Part shown: piece after piece, positions 53,128 through 63,462 of the stretch
Layout of the letters: each line of letters begins with the position of its first letter
Numbering within the stretch: position 1 is the first letter of the stretch
Assembly (NCBI GenBank): GCA_037968895.1
Contig: JBBKWJ010000286.1
Span: 9,695-73,694 of the forward strand
Reading direction: 5' to 3'
DNA length: 64,000 nt
DNA from: JBBKWJ01 sp037968895
GTDB taxonomy: Bacteria > Actinomycetota > Acidimicrobiia > Acidimicrobiales > SZUA-35
Notes under the pieces: generated by a model
Told to the model about the DNA's origin: nothing
The model's input: only the letters and a program-made list of their open reading frames with translations
Databases searched by the model: none
Position numbers and translations under genes: made by a program

Positions 53128-53133
53128 TAGCGT
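53128..53133 (+). promoter_or_regulatory. Probable -10 box for leaderless glpD
   Basis: TAGCGT, then TGTCGTG and the ATG at 53141 (7-base gap). Confidence 0.5.
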
Positions 53134-53140
53134 TGTCGTG

Positions 53141-54748
53141 ATGGATCAAGCAATTGCCACCCGGCGCGCGGCAGAACTCGCAGCACTCGGCGCTGAAATC
53201 TTCGACGTTGTGATTATCGGCGGCGGTATCAACGGTGCGACATCGGCGGCAGCCCTCTCGGCCAAGGGCGCTCGGGTTGCGCTCATTGAGCAAGGCGACT
53301 TCGCGTCGGCGACGAGCCAAGAATCTTCCAACCTCGTGTGGGGCGGGTTCAAGTATTTGGAGAACTACGAGATCCCACTTGTCTTCAAGCTATGTCGCTC
53401 GCGCAACCGACTCATGAAGAGCTATCCCACATCGATGGCCGAGATCGACTTCCTGGCAACGCTCGACAAGTCATCGCCGTTCCCAAGCTGGCTCGCCTCG
53501 CTCGGCACTTTCGGCTACTGGGGACTCGGCATGTTCGCGACCAAGCGACCCCGTTATCTGCGGCCAAAGACCATTGAGAAAACCGAACCGATCATCGACA
53601 CCGACAACGCCTCGGCCGCAATCCAATACGGCGATGCGTATCTCAAAGACAACGATGCCAGGTTCGTCTGGCAGTTCGTTCGATCAGCCATCGACGACGG
53701 CGCCACCGTTTCCAACTACGTCGAGGCCACTGGTGCGCAGTGGGATCCAAACGACGGAGGACTCTGGAGCGTTGATCTGGCCGATCAGGTCAGTGGTGAC
53801 AAACTCACATTGAAGGCGCGATCGGTCGTTAATGCGGCTGGCCCATTCGTCGATGCCTTCAACGCACGAATCGACCTCGCCACGAAGAGCCGCATCGTCT
53901 ATTCAAAGGGAATTCACCTCATCGTCCCTGCGCTGACCTCGGGCGACCGAATTCTTGCGTTCTTCGACGACACCCAACGCCTTTTCTACGTCATCCCGAT
54001 GGCCCATCGCTCTGTTATTGGCACAACCGACACACGGACAAACGATCCGAACGAGGGCGTGACAGCACAAGACCGGGCGTTCCTGCTTGAGCAGATCAAC
54101 GAACGCCTCGACCTCGAACACCCCCTCACCGAGGCCGACATCATTTCGGAGCGATGCGGAGTTCGTCCCCTCGTTGTGGACAACGACGGCGACGACCACG
54201 AAGAAATTGATTGGACGACCCTCTCACGGAAGCACGCAGTCGAGGTCGACAAGCCTCGCCGAGTGGTATCGATTTTCGGCGGCAAGCTAACCGACTGCCT
54301 CAATGTTGGCGAAGAAGTCATTGAAGAATTGACCGGGCTTGGCATCAAGCTTGAGGTCGAGTCAGACAACTGGTTCGGTGAGCCATCGGCTGAGGAGCGT
54401 ACGCGCTTCCTCGACCGGGCGAAATCGCTTGGCCTTGATCGAGCGCCAACGGTCGAGCACTCCGAGTCGATCGCTCACGTGTTGTGGCGTCGTCACGGCC
54501 TTACCGCTCACCAGGTGCTTGATCGGATCGCCGAAGACCCACAGCTCGGCGACGAGGCCCTTCGTGACAGCGACCTACTACGAGCCGAGCTGCCAATCAT
54601 TGCGGCACGCGAGCGCATTGTGTATCGGGAAGACTTCTTCCGCAGACGAACCAAGTTGTCACTCATCCACCGGATGACGGAGCTTGAGGCCGATCCTGGC
54701 TATGCGGAAACCATGGCGGCCCTTGGCCTCCAAACCACCCCCGCGTAA
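53141..54748 (+). CDS. glpD: FAD-dependent glycerol-3-phosphate dehydrogenase
   Basis: 535 aa from the ATG at 53141. FAD-binding VVIIGGGINGATSAAALSAKGARVALIEQGDFASATSQESS at the N-terminus, GTTDTRTNDPNEGVTAQD, VSIFGGKLTDCLNVGEEVI, and a C-terminal helical DAO_C domain. It oxidises glycerol-3-phosphate to dihydroxyacetone phosphate and passes electrons to quinone at the inner membrane face. Stands alone; glpK and glpF are not in the window. Confidence 0.94.
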   Translation: MDQAIATRRAAELAALGAEIFDVVIIGGGINGATSAAALSAKGARVALIEQGDFASATSQESSNLVWGGFKYLENYEIPLVFKLCRSRNRLMKSYPTSMAEIDFLATLDKSSPFPSWLASLGTFGYWGLGMFATKRPRYLRPKTIEKTEPIIDTDNASAAIQYGDAYLKDNDARFVWQFVRSAIDDGATVSNYVEATGAQWDPNDGGLWSVDLADQVSGDKLTLKARSVVNAAGPFVDAFNARIDLATKSRIVYSKGIHLIVPALTSGDRILAFFDDTQRLFYVIPMAHRSVIGTTDTRTNDPNEGVTAQDRAFLLEQINERLDLEHPLTEADIISERCGVRPLVVDNDGDDHEEIDWTTLSRKHAVEVDKPRRVVSIFGGKLTDCLNVGEEVIEELTGLGIKLEVESDNWFGEPSAEERTRFLDRAKSLGLDRAPTVEHSESIAHVLWRRHGLTAHQVLDRIAEDPQLGDEALRDSDLLRAELPIIAARERIVYREDFFRRRTKLSLIHRMTELEADPGYAETMAALGLQTTPA

Positions 54749-54764
54749 CACCGGGAACGCCCCC

Positions 54765-54795
54765 AATAGTTCACGTACCAGGTACGTGAACTATT
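54765..54795. terminator. 31-bp palindrome between convergent genes (bidirectional terminator or protein site)
   Basis: AATAGTTCACGTACC, one A, GGTACGTGAACTATT: 15-bp perfectly complementary arms. It lies between the glpD stop and the stop of the convergent lipoprotein gene, whose TAA shares its last base. No T run follows on either strand, so factor-independent termination is not certain. Confidence 0.6.
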
Positions 54796-55241
54796 TAGTT
54801 GTTGGCGCCGAGGAGGCTCTCGGAAAGCTGCACAAGCGCGCCGAGTGCTTCAGGCGGAAGTGCGCTGAACATGTGGTTGACCAGATCTTCTTGAGTCAAA
54901 CCAATCGCCTCAAGGTCACTGAGCGGCTCGCAAGCTGACTTCAACGCCAAGTCTTCGGTCTCAATCTGAGCCTTGATGGCGTCAATATCGGCCTGGGTCG
55001 TGTACTCGACTGTCAGCAAGTAGTCGTTGAGCGCATCGCTACAGGCCGTGAGAATATCGACCTTATTCATGACAGCTGGTGCGTCTACCCCGCTGCCAGA
55101 GTCGTTGGCTGACGAGTCAAACGCGAGCGCTGCTGGCGTCGCACCATTGTCAACCTCGATCAGGGTTGCCTCGTCGGTCGAGCCGCCACAGGCCGATGCC
55201 AAGAGGGCCACTGCTACTGAAAACGTTAGGAGTCGTTGCAC
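54795..55241 (-). CDS. Small secreted lipoprotein, function unknown
   Basis: 148 aa. GTG start with GAGG 6 bases upstream. Signal peptide with lipobox LASAC (Cys18), GGS linker, then a mostly helical acidic domain with two further cysteines (ILTACSDAL and KSACEPL) that could pair. C-terminal DLVNHMFSALPPEALGALVQLSESLLG is amphipathic. No family recognised. Downstream of ilvC but separated by 58 bases. Confidence 0.72.
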   Translation of the reverse strand: MQRLLTFSVAVALLASACGGSTDEATLIEVDNGATPAALAFDSSANDSGSGVDAPAVMNKVDILTACSDALNDYLLTVEYTTQADIDAIKAQIETEDLALKSACEPLSDLEAIGLTQEDLVNHMFSALPPEALGALVQLSESLLGANN

Positions 55242-55299
55242 AGAACCTCATCGGCTCAGCGCAACGACTCCTTGAGAAAGCAGTCAGGTTTGTTGCGTG

Positions 55300-56400
<1,101 letters not shown>

Positions 56401-56925
56401 TCAGATGTGGACGCGGCGGACGTTCTGACCAATCTTGGCCAGCGCAATCGCCCCGGTTCGCTGGAGCTCAGTGATTTCGTATTGCTCGAGCGCCGTCTCG
56501 AACTCTTCGACCAGCGAAGGATCGCTTTCAAGACTGATGGTGACCATCTCTTGTGCGTCGGCGACAATTGTTGCGTCGTAGCGCGAGACGAGTTCGATGA
56601 GATCGTCTCGATCGTCTTCGGCTATCTCAACCGTGGCGAGGAGAAGCTCGCGAGCGATCGCCTTGTCGGCCGGAAGCTCGATTATTTCGATTACGTTGAT
56701 CAGCTTAAATAGCTGTTTGACGATCTGCTCAAGCGGCGCCGACTCAGCGTTGACCACAATCGTGATGCGACTGAAGTTCTCGTTCTGGATTGGGGCTACG
56801 GCGAGCGACACGATGTTGTAACCACGTCGAGCGAACAGGTCGGCGACCCTCGCGAGAACACCGGCTTTGTTCTCGACCTTCACGGTCAACGTGTGGTGCG
56901 CAAGATCTTCAGGTCGTCGATTCAT
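56401..56925 (-). CDS. ilvN: Acetolactate synthase small (regulatory) subunit
   Basis: 174 aa. N-terminal ACT domain (LTVKVENKAGVLARVADLFARRGYNIVSLAV) and C-terminal ALS_ss_C domain. It activates IlvB and confers valine feedback. ATG overlaps the ilvB stop (ATGA). Confidence 0.96.
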   Translation of the reverse strand: MNRRPEDLAHHTLTVKVENKAGVLARVADLFARRGYNIVSLAVAPIQNENFSRITIVVNAESAPLEQIVKQLFKLINVIEIIELPADKAIARELLLATVEIAEDDRDDLIELVSRYDATIVADAQEMVTISLESDPSLVEEFETALEQYEITELQRTGAIALAKIGQNVRRVHI

Positions 56926-58715
56926 TTGGCTGCTCCACGTTCTTTGTCGAGCATCGGTTGCTGCGATGGGGCGACCAGCACATCATCATTCGATCCACCG
57001 GCGGTGACCATTGGGAACACGTTCTCATTTTCGACGCAACGGAAGTCGATTACGACAGGCCGGTCGTTGATCGCATTGGCCTTCTCGATAATGGCATCGA
57101 CCTCGGAAACTTCTTCAACTCGGAAGGCGACACAACCCATAGCCTCAGCCCATTTCACATAGTCGGGCATGTCGTGGCTGAGATATACCTCGGAATACCG
57201 ATCGTCGTAGAACATCTCTTGCCACTGGCGAACCATGCCGAGGTACGCGTTGTTGAGCAAGGCAACTTTGATCGGGATCTTACTGACCGTGGCGGTCACG
57301 AGTTCTTGGGCCGTCATCTGAAAGCAGCCATCGCCGTCGATGGCCCAGACGGTCCGGTCTGGCATGCCAGCCTTGGCCCCGATAGCCGCAGGGATGGAGA
57401 AACCCATAGTTCCCAAGCCACCGGAGTTGACCCAGGTATAGGGCGTGTCGAACCGCCAGTATTGGCTCGTGAACATCTGATGCTGGCCAACGCCTGACGC
57501 GACGATGGTGTCTCTTGGCGAGAGGTCTCGCAACCGTTCAAGCACATACTGGGGCTTAAGGAGCTCGCCATCGACCGACTGCTCGTACGTGACCGGATAA
57601 TTCTCTTGCCAACCCGAGAGGGTCTGGCGCCACGGCGTGTGATCAGCCAATGCCTCGGGTGCCCCGTTTGCTTTCAACTGGGCGACCATCATTTCCATCG
57701 AGATGCGGCAGTCACCGACGACAGACGACTCTGGCCGCCTGACCTTGCCGTGTTCGGCCGGGTCGATATCGACGTGAATCACCTTGGCGTCAGGAGCGAA
57801 CGCTCCGACCTTGCCAGTGACCCGATCATCGAAGCGGGCACCCATGGCGATGAGGAGATCGGAGCGCTGGATGGCGGTGATTGCGGTGTAGTTGCCATGC
57901 ATTCCTGGCATGCCAAGGCACAGCTCGTGGGAGTCGGGGAATGCCCCTCTCGCCATGAGCGTCGTGACAACTGGAATGTTTGTCAGCTCGGCCAGTTCGA
58001 TGAGGATCTCTGCGCCACGAGCCTTCAGAACACCACCGCCGACGTACAAGACGGGACGCTCTGCCGTCATCATCAACGCAACCGCATCGGCGATTGAAGT
58101 CTCAGACGGTGTCATCTCTGGCTTGTAGCCGGGAAGGTCGACTGACTCAGGCCAATACCAGTCGAAGTAGGCGTCGGGGTTGCCCGCATCGACGATGTTC
58201 TTCGGCACGTCGATAAGCACAGGACCAGGGCGGCCGGTTGTGGCGAGGTGGAACGCTTCACGAACCACGCGAGGGATGTCTTCAGCCCTAGTGACGAGGA
58301 AATTGTGTTTGGTGATCGAACGCGTGATGCCGGTGGTGTCGACCTCTTGAAATGCGTCAGTGCCGATGGCGGCAAGACCAACCTGCCCAGTGATGCAGAC
58401 CATCGGAACTGAGTCGAGGTAGGCATCGGCGAGTGGTGTAACCACGTTTGTGGCCGCAGGACCCGAGGTCACCATGCAAACGCCGGGCAGCCCAGTGGCA
58501 TGGGCATAGCCCTCAGCCATATGGCCTGCGCCCTGCTCGTGACGAGCGAGCACATGCTTGATCGGCGACTCAAGAATCGGGTCGTAGACAGGAAGAATCG
58601 CGCCACCGGGGTAGCCAAAGACGACCTCTACACCTTCCATCTCCAAGCTCTTGATCAACGCCTGAGCGCCGTTGATTCGCAATGGAGAATTGTCGTCTGG
58701 CTTCTGGGATCCCAT
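56922..58715 (-). CDS. ilvB: Acetolactate synthase large subunit
   Basis: 597 aa TPP enzyme. Catalytic Glu in LARHEQGAGHMAEGYA, central FAD domain (LYVGGGVLKARGAE, GARFDDRVTGKV) and TPP motif GDGCFQMTAQELVTATVSKIPIKVALLNN. It forms acetolactate or acetohydroxybutyrate. Transcribed as ilvBNC behind a leader of about 200 bases with hairpins and a short open frame. CimA elsewhere in the window can supply 2-oxobutyrate. Confidence 0.97.
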   Translation of the reverse strand: MGSQKPDDNSPLRINGAQALIKSLEMEGVEVVFGYPGGAILPVYDPILESPIKHVLARHEQGAGHMAEGYAHATGLPGVCMVTSGPAATNVVTPLADAYLDSVPMVCITGQVGLAAIGTDAFQEVDTTGITRSITKHNFLVTRAEDIPRVVREAFHLATTGRPGPVLIDVPKNIVDAGNPDAYFDWYWPESVDLPGYKPEMTPSETSIADAVALMMTAERPVLYVGGGVLKARGAEILIELAELTNIPVVTTLMARGAFPDSHELCLGMPGMHGNYTAITAIQRSDLLIAMGARFDDRVTGKVGAFAPDAKVIHVDIDPAEHGKVRRPESSVVGDCRISMEMMVAQLKANGAPEALADHTPWRQTLSGWQENYPVTYEQSVDGELLKPQYVLERLRDLSPRDTIVASGVGQHQMFTSQYWRFDTPYTWVNSGGLGTMGFSIPAAIGAKAGMPDRTVWAIDGDGCFQMTAQELVTATVSKIPIKVALLNNAYLGMVRQWQEMFYDDRYSEVYLSHDMPDYVKWAEAMGCVAFRVEEVSEVDAIIEKANAINDRPVVIDFRCVENENVFPMVTAGGSNDDVLVAPSQQPMLDKERGAAK

Positions 58716-58769
58716 GAAATGGCTCCGTTGTCGTATTGTTAACTGTTTGATTCTGGTGGGAAAATTGGA

Positions 58770-58795
58770 AAAGCCTCCCCCGAAGGGAAGGCTTT
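58770..58795 (-). terminator. Terminator-like hairpin in the ilvB leader (putative attenuator)
   Basis: On the minus strand AAAGCCTTCCC, loop TTCG, GGGGAGGCTTT, then TTCC: an 11-bp stem with one G-U pair and a UUCG tetraloop, 55 bases before the ilvB ATG. Just upstream, GCGCACGCT (58824-58816) and AGCGTGCGC (58804-58796) can pair, and overlap a competing CGTAGCG/CGCTACG hairpin. Confidence 0.6.
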
Positions 58796-58805
58796 GCGCA
58801 CGCTT

Positions 58806-58901
58806 CTATGTCGTAGCGTGCGCTACGGGAGTACTACTACGAGTTGGAAGGTGTGTGCTCGTCTCATTGCAGTACAGACTAACCAGACGCACCCCGTCCA
58901 T
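58806..58901 (-). CDS. Putative ilvB leader peptide
   Basis: 31 codons, ATG at 58901 to TAG at 58806-58808, ending in the hairpin region. It begins MDGVRLVSLYC, with Val, Leu, Val and Leu near the start, and ends AHATT. Branched-chain codons are fewer than in classical leader peptides, so it may be fortuitous. A GTG three codons in is an alternative start. Confidence 0.35.
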   Translation of the reverse strand: MDGVRLVSLYCNETSTHLPTRSSTPVAHATT

Positions 58902-58951
58902 CAACACGAGACCTAGAATCTCCTCAATCGATCTCACGAGGGTGACGAAAC

Positions 58952-59668
58952 ATGACCGACTTCACAGCGCTACGAGTCTTAAGTTTCGACTGCTATGGCA
59001 CGTTGATCGACTGGGAAAGCGGTATCGCTGCAGCGCTCCGACCTTGGGCCGGCCGCAACCACATTGCCTTAAACGACGAAGAGCTCATCAACTTCTTTGG
59101 CGCCTTTGAGACGAAGGTGCAGAACGAGAGGCCCTTTCGCCTGTATCCCGAGGTTCTCGCCGAGACGATGCGACGTATCGCGCACGAGTTGGAGCGGCCG
59201 GTGACCAACGTCGAGCTGTATGCATTTGCGCGGTCGGTCGGCTCGTGGCTTCCGTTTGACGACACGGTCGCGAGCCTCCATACGCTCGCCAAACACTTCG
59301 AGCTCATCGTCGTGTCGAACGTCGACAACATCTCATTCCGCCAGAGCAACGACCATCTCGATGTCGAGTTTGACTCGATCATCACGGCTGAAGACGTTGG
59401 CTCGTACAAGCCGGCGAAGCGGCATTTTGCGGCGCTGGGTGATGCGCTCGCCGCCAAGGGCTACAGCCCCAGCGAACACCTCCACGTCGCCCAAAGTCTC
59501 TATCACGACCACGTGCCAGCGAAGGAACACGGTTTCACCACCTGCTGGATTGATCGTCGCCAAGACCGTCTCGGCTATGGGGCGACACCGAAGGCGGCTG
59601 ACGTTGAGCCCGACTTCAGGTTTGGCAACCTGATTGACTTCCTCGCTGCTGTGGTCCCCGCTACCTAA
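58952..59668 (+). CDS. Haloacid dehalogenase type II-like HAD hydrolase
   Basis: 238 aa. HAD motif [14 protein letters not shown] (nucleophile Asp), motif II VVSNVD, motif III Lys in [10 protein letters not shown], then [25 protein letters not shown] with the motif IV acidic residue. CYGTLIDWE and the SLYHD block are typical of type II (L-2-haloacid) dehalogenases. The actual substrate may be a halo- or phospho-compound. -10 TAGAAT at 58914-58919; GAGGGTGACGAAAC before the ATG can serve as a ribosome-binding site. Divergent from ilvB. Confidence 0.88.
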   Translation: MTDFTALRVLSFDCYGTLIDWESGIAAALRPWAGRNHIALNDEELINFFGAFETKVQNERPFRLYPEVLAETMRRIAHELERPVTNVELYAFARSVGSWLPFDDTVASLHTLAKHFELIVVSNVDNISFRQSNDHLDVEFDSIITAEDVGSYKPAKRHFAALGDALAAKGYSPSEHLHVAQSLYHDHVPAKEHGFTTCWIDRRQDRLGYGATPKAADVEPDFRFGNLIDFLAAVVPAT

Positions 59669-59712
59669 TTTCTGCCACACTGCAGCAATACCGCCGAAAG
59701 AAGAGGGGCAAC

Positions 59713-60798
59713 ATGCCACAAGAAGTACGGGGCGTCATCGCCCGAGCCAAGGGCGAGCCGGTCACGGTCGAAACCATCATCATTCCCGACGTCGGACCAG
59801 GCGAGGCTGTCGTCGCTATCCAGGCCTGCGGCGTGTGCCACACCGATCTGCATTACCGCGAGGGTGGCATCAACGATGAGTTCCCTTTCCTCCTCGGCCA
59901 CGAAGCAGCTGGCATTGTCGAATCCGTTGGCGACGACGTCACTACCGTCGCCCCTGGCGACTTCGTGATCCTCAACTGGCGGGCGGTTTGCGGCAACTGC
60001 CGCTCGTGTCTGAAGGGCAAGCCTCAATACTGCTTCGCCACACACAACGCCACGCAGAAGATGACCCTCGCCGACGGTACTGAGCTCAGCCCCGCCCTCG
60101 GAATTGGTGCATTCTGCGACAAAACCCTCGTCGCTGCTGGTCAATGCACCAAAGTCGATCCAGCAGCGAAGCCGGAGGTCGCTGGCCTGCTCGGCTGCGG
60201 CGTCATGGCCGGCATCGGGGCCGCCATCAACACCGGCCAGGTCGGCCGCGGCGACTCCGTCGCTGTCTTTGGTTGCGGTGGGGTCGGAAACGCAGCGCTC
60301 GAGGGTTCGCGCATCGCAGGCGCTACCACAATCATCGCGGTCGACATTGACGACAGGAAGCTCGAACTCGCCAAGCAATTTGGGGCAACGCACACCATCA
60401 ACTCGACAAAGGTAGATGCGGTCGAGAAGATCCGCGAACTCACGGGCGGCAACGGTGTCGATGTCGCGATCGAGGCGATTGGCCTTCCGCAGACCTACGA
60501 GCAAGCGTTTTACGCTCGTGACCTCGCGGGCACGGTCGTGCTTGTTGGGGTGCCAAACCCAACAATGACGATCGAACTTCCTTTCATCGAGATCTTCGGC
60601 CGAGGCGGCACATTGAAGTCGAGTTGGTACGGCGACTGTCTCCCTGACCGTGACTTCCCAATGCTCATCAGCCTGTATCTCCAGGGTCGGCTCAATCTCG
60701 AAGGCTTCGTGTCGGAGACCATCGCACTCGATGAGGTCGAGGAGGCATTCCACAAGATGGAGCGCGGCGAGGTTTTGCGCTCAGTCGTCACAATCTAA
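59713..60798 (+). CDS. mscR: S-(hydroxymethyl)mycothiol dehydrogenase-type zinc alcohol dehydrogenase
   Basis: 361 aa class III-like zinc dehydrogenase. [17 protein letters not shown] start, catalytic zinc CGVCHTD and GHEAAG, structural zinc [15 protein letters not shown], and Rossmann [14 protein letters not shown]. This N-terminus and the block sizes match actinobacterial MscR, which oxidises the formaldehyde-mycothiol adduct and reduces S-nitrosomycothiol. AGAGGGG lies 5 bases before the ATG. A metallo-beta-lactamase-fold gene follows one gene later, the usual neighbour in mycobacteria. Confidence 0.9.
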   Translation: MPQEVRGVIARAKGEPVTVETIIIPDVGPGEAVVAIQACGVCHTDLHYREGGINDEFPFLLGHEAAGIVESVGDDVTTVAPGDFVILNWRAVCGNCRSCLKGKPQYCFATHNATQKMTLADGTELSPALGIGAFCDKTLVAAGQCTKVDPAAKPEVAGLLGCGVMAGIGAAINTGQVGRGDSVAVFGCGGVGNAALEGSRIAGATTIIAVDIDDRKLELAKQFGATHTINSTKVDAVEKIRELTGGNGVDVAIEAIGLPQTYEQAFYARDLAGTVVLVGVPNPTMTIELPFIEIFGRGGTLKSSWYGDCLPDRDFPMLISLYLQGRLNLEGFVSETIALDEVEEAFHKMERGEVLRSVVTI

Positions 60799-60859
60799 GT
60801 CGTTGAAGTCCTTCGAGCTGACGCTAACAATCTCTCTTAATAGGCCGATTGGACTATGT

Positions 60860-61477
60860 ATGGCTTCGGAATCAGCAACGACGTTCGGCAAAAATCCTAA
60901 GAAGGCAATGGGTAGCATCACGAAGGCAGCCGATGCCGTGATAGACCATCTGGCCTCACCAGCAGGCGGATTCGACACGCTCGCACACATGAGCGACCCT
61001 AACCAGATTGAGGCAATCGATCTTGTTCGCGTCTCCCTTCTCGGCAAGGCCGTCGATCCGTGGTCGTGCCTCTGGCTTATGAGCGACGACGGTCGTTGGC
61101 TGACCGCAGAGACACTTTCCGGCGTCCCGACTGATGTCAGACTTGGCGCGCCTCATGTCAACGCAGCATTCCGTTGCGTTGACCTGCTCGCCCTCCTTCG
61201 AGATGGCGCCGGTCTAGGCCAGGCGCAAGCAACAAGGCTCATCGCCGCGAAACGACCAAAGCTCGGCGCGATCGACGACAAGACAATTCGGCACGCGCTG
61301 GATACACCCAAAGACAATAACTGTTGGCGTCGTTGGAAGTCTGCGCTCGACGATGACCTTCTGACCAAGGTGGAAGCAGTGCGATCGCTTGCAGCCACGA
61401 CAGACCCCTTCGCCACCGAGCTCTCGTCGCTCCGCATCCTCGACATCGCGATTCGGGCGAAGGCCAACAGGGGCTAG
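60860..61477 (+). CDS. DUF6308-like protein of unknown function
   Basis: 205 aa from the ATG at 60860. Helical protein with LRDGAGLGQAQATRLIAAKRPKLGAIDDKTIRHAL, which resembles the R-L-x-A-x-K-R-P-x-L block of DUF6308 proteins; assignment is tentative. A basic N-terminus is followed by FDTLAHMSDPNQIEAIDLVRVSLLGKAVDPWSCLWLM. No signal or membrane helix. It splits the mscR and MBL-hydrolase pair. Confidence 0.7.
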   Translation: MASESATTFGKNPKKAMGSITKAADAVIDHLASPAGGFDTLAHMSDPNQIEAIDLVRVSLLGKAVDPWSCLWLMSDDGRWLTAETLSGVPTDVRLGAPHVNAAFRCVDLLALLRDGAGLGQAQATRLIAAKRPKLGAIDDKTIRHALDTPKDNNCWRRWKSALDDDLLTKVEAVRSLAATTDPFATELSSLRILDIAIRAKANRG

Positions 61478-61483
61478 TTCTGC

Positions 61484-61489
61484 CATACT
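61484..61489 (+). promoter_or_regulatory. Probable -10 box for leaderless MBL hydrolase gene
   Basis: CATACT, then GCGTGA and the ATG at 61496 (6-base gap). Confidence 0.45.
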
Positions 61490-61495
61490 GCGTGA

Positions 61496-62119
61496 ATGAT
61501 TAGTCTCGATCGCGTTATTACGTCCGGAATCTTCTCGCTCGACGGCGGCGACTACGAAGTCGACAATAACGTGTGGATTCTGGGCGACGAATCAGAGGCG
61601 ATCGTCATCGACGCGGCCCACGATCACAAAGCAATTCTTGAAGGCCTCGGCGGCCGCTCGCTCAAGGCAATCGTCTGCACCCATGGCCATAACGACCACA
61701 TCAACGCGGCCGCTGAGCTTGCTGACGAAACAGGTGCACCGATTCTGCTTCACCCAGACGACGCGATGCTATGGGAGGTTGTCTACCCCGACCGCCGTAT
61801 CGACGACGCTCTCGCCGACGAGGCAACGCTGAGCGTCGGCGGCGACGACATCACCGTCCTTCACACTCCGGGCCACTCCCCCGGCGGCTGCTGCCTCTAC
61901 GTGCCGACCGAGGGCCTTCTCTTCTCCGGGGACACCCTGTTTCACGGAGGACCTGGAGCCACCGGACGATCCTTCTCGAGCTACGACGTGATCCTCGACT
62001 CGATCGAGCATCGGCTCTTCAGCCTCCCTGGCGAAACGGTGGTGCATACCGGTCACGGCGACTCGACCCAGATCGCAGCCGAGGCCGCCAACCTCGCCGA
62101 ATGGCGAGCAAAGCAGTAG
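61496..62119 (+). CDS. Metallo-beta-lactamase-fold hydrolase, candidate S-formylmycothiol hydrolase
   Basis: 207 aa. Zinc-binding HGHNDH, LHTPGHSPGGCCLY, FSGDTLFHGGPGATG and HTGHGDST give the complete glyoxalase II-like site. MscR genes in mycobacteria have an MBL-fold hydrolase beside them that is thought to release formate from S-formylmycothiol. That role fits here, although a DUF6308-like gene lies between and this gene has its own promoter. Confidence 0.88.
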   Translation: MISLDRVITSGIFSLDGGDYEVDNNVWILGDESEAIVIDAAHDHKAILEGLGGRSLKAIVCTHGHNDHINAAAELADETGAPILLHPDDAMLWEVVYPDRRIDDALADEATLSVGGDDITVLHTPGHSPGGCCLYVPTEGLLFSGDTLFHGGPGATGRSFSSYDVILDSIEHRLFSLPGETVVHTGHGDSTQIAAEAANLAEWRAKQ

Positions 62120-62156
62120 CTCGCCTCTCAAATCAGTAGTGAGGCCGCTGCTCCGG

Positions 62157-62162
62157 TAACGT
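62157..62162 (+). promoter_or_regulatory. Probable -10 box for leaderless metY paralogue
   Basis: TAACGT, then CGCGGCC and the ATG at 62170 (7-base gap). Confidence 0.5.
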
Positions 62163-62169
62163 CGCGGCC

Positions 62170-63462
62170 ATGGTGGAACCAGACTTTCTCCGATTCGACA
62201 CCCTGAGCTTGCATGCGGGACAGCGTCCCGACCCAACCACGGGTGCTCGAGCCGTGCCGATCTACTTCACGACGTCATACTCGTTCCCGGACACCGATGA
62301 GGCGGCGGCACTCTTCAACCTTGAGTCTCCCGGCCATCTCTACAGCCGCATCTCCAACCCGACCGTCGCTGTGCTCGAAGAGCGAATCGCGGCGCTCGAA
62401 GGCGGCGTTGGTGCGGTCTGTACTGCCAGCGGCACCGCGGCCCTACACCTGGCCGTGACCACGCTGATGAGTGCAGGCGACCACATCGTGGCATCGAAGA
62501 ATCTCTACGGCGGCTCTTACAACATGATGGCGCTCACTCTCCCCCGGTTCGGCATCACCACCACCTTTGTCGACCCTCGCGATCCGCAGGCCTTCGCCGC
62601 TGCCATTCAGCCGAACACGAAGATGCTCTACGGCGAGACGCTCGGCAACCCCGGCATCGAGGTGCTTGACATCAGGGCCGTTGCCGACGTTGCTCACGCC
62701 AACGGTCTTCCGCTCGTCGTCGACTCGACGTTCTCGACCCCGTACCTCATGAAGCCAATCGAGCACGGCGCCGATGTTGTCATCCATTCGGTCACCAAGT
62801 TCCTCGGCGGTCACGGCGTAGCCCTCGGCGGTGCTGTTGTCGACGGTGGTCGTTTTGACTGGGCGGCGTCCGGCAAGTTCCCGACACTGAGCGAGCCGTA
62901 CGCTGGCTACCACGGCATCGTGTTCACCGAAGAGTTCGGCCCCGCCGCGCTTGGGATGCGGGCCAGGGCCGAGGGCCTCCGCGACTTCGGTGCGTGTATG
63001 AGCCCGGCCAACGCATTTCAACTCTTGCAGGGAGTCGAGACGCTCAGCCTTCGCATGGACAGGCATGTCTCAAACACTGACGCTGTCCTCGAGATGCTTC
63101 AGGCCCACGATGCGGTGTCCTGGGTCAAGCACCCTCGCGTTCCCGGCCACCCCGACTACGAGCTCGCCAAGCGGCTCTACCCGAAGGGCGCGGGTTCAAT
63201 TCTTTCGTTCGGCGTAAAGGGCGGGCGCGCCGCTGGCCGCAAGTTCATCGAGTCGGTCCAACTCGCCTCGCACCTCGCCAATGTCGGCGACGCCAAGACT
63301 CTCGTCATTCATCCCGGGTCCACCACGCATGGTCAGATGACTGCCGCCGAACTCGAAGTAGCAGGGATTAGCGAAGACCTGGTCCGGTTGTCCGTTGGCC
63401 TCGAAGATCCGGCCGACATCTGCGAAGATCTCTCCCGGGCCCTGAAGGCGAGCCAGCGATGA
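62170..63462 (+). CDS. O-acetylhomoserine sulfhydrylase-type PLP enzyme (paralogue 2)
   Basis: 430 aa, same family as the gene at 49253-50569. [57 protein letters not shown] with the PLP lysine, and [18 protein letters not shown]. The substrate-pocket stretches differ from paralogue 1 (IYFTTSYSFPDTDEAAALF versus [19 protein letters not shown]). It may use O-acetylhomoserine, O-succinylhomoserine or another gamma-substituted substrate. The stop overlaps the next gene (ATGA). Confidence 0.9.
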   Translation: MVEPDFLRFDTLSLHAGQRPDPTTGARAVPIYFTTSYSFPDTDEAAALFNLESPGHLYSRISNPTVAVLEERIAALEGGVGAVCTASGTAALHLAVTTLMSAGDHIVASKNLYGGSYNMMALTLPRFGITTTFVDPRDPQAFAAAIQPNTKMLYGETLGNPGIEVLDIRAVADVAHANGLPLVVDSTFSTPYLMKPIEHGADVVIHSVTKFLGGHGVALGGAVVDGGRFDWAASGKFPTLSEPYAGYHGIVFTEEFGPAALGMRARAEGLRDFGACMSPANAFQLLQGVETLSLRMDRHVSNTDAVLEMLQAHDAVSWVKHPRVPGHPDYELAKRLYPKGAGSILSFGVKGGRAAGRKFIESVQLASHLANVGDAKTLVIHPGSTTHGQMTAAELEVAGISEDLVRLSVGLEDPADICEDLSRALKASQR

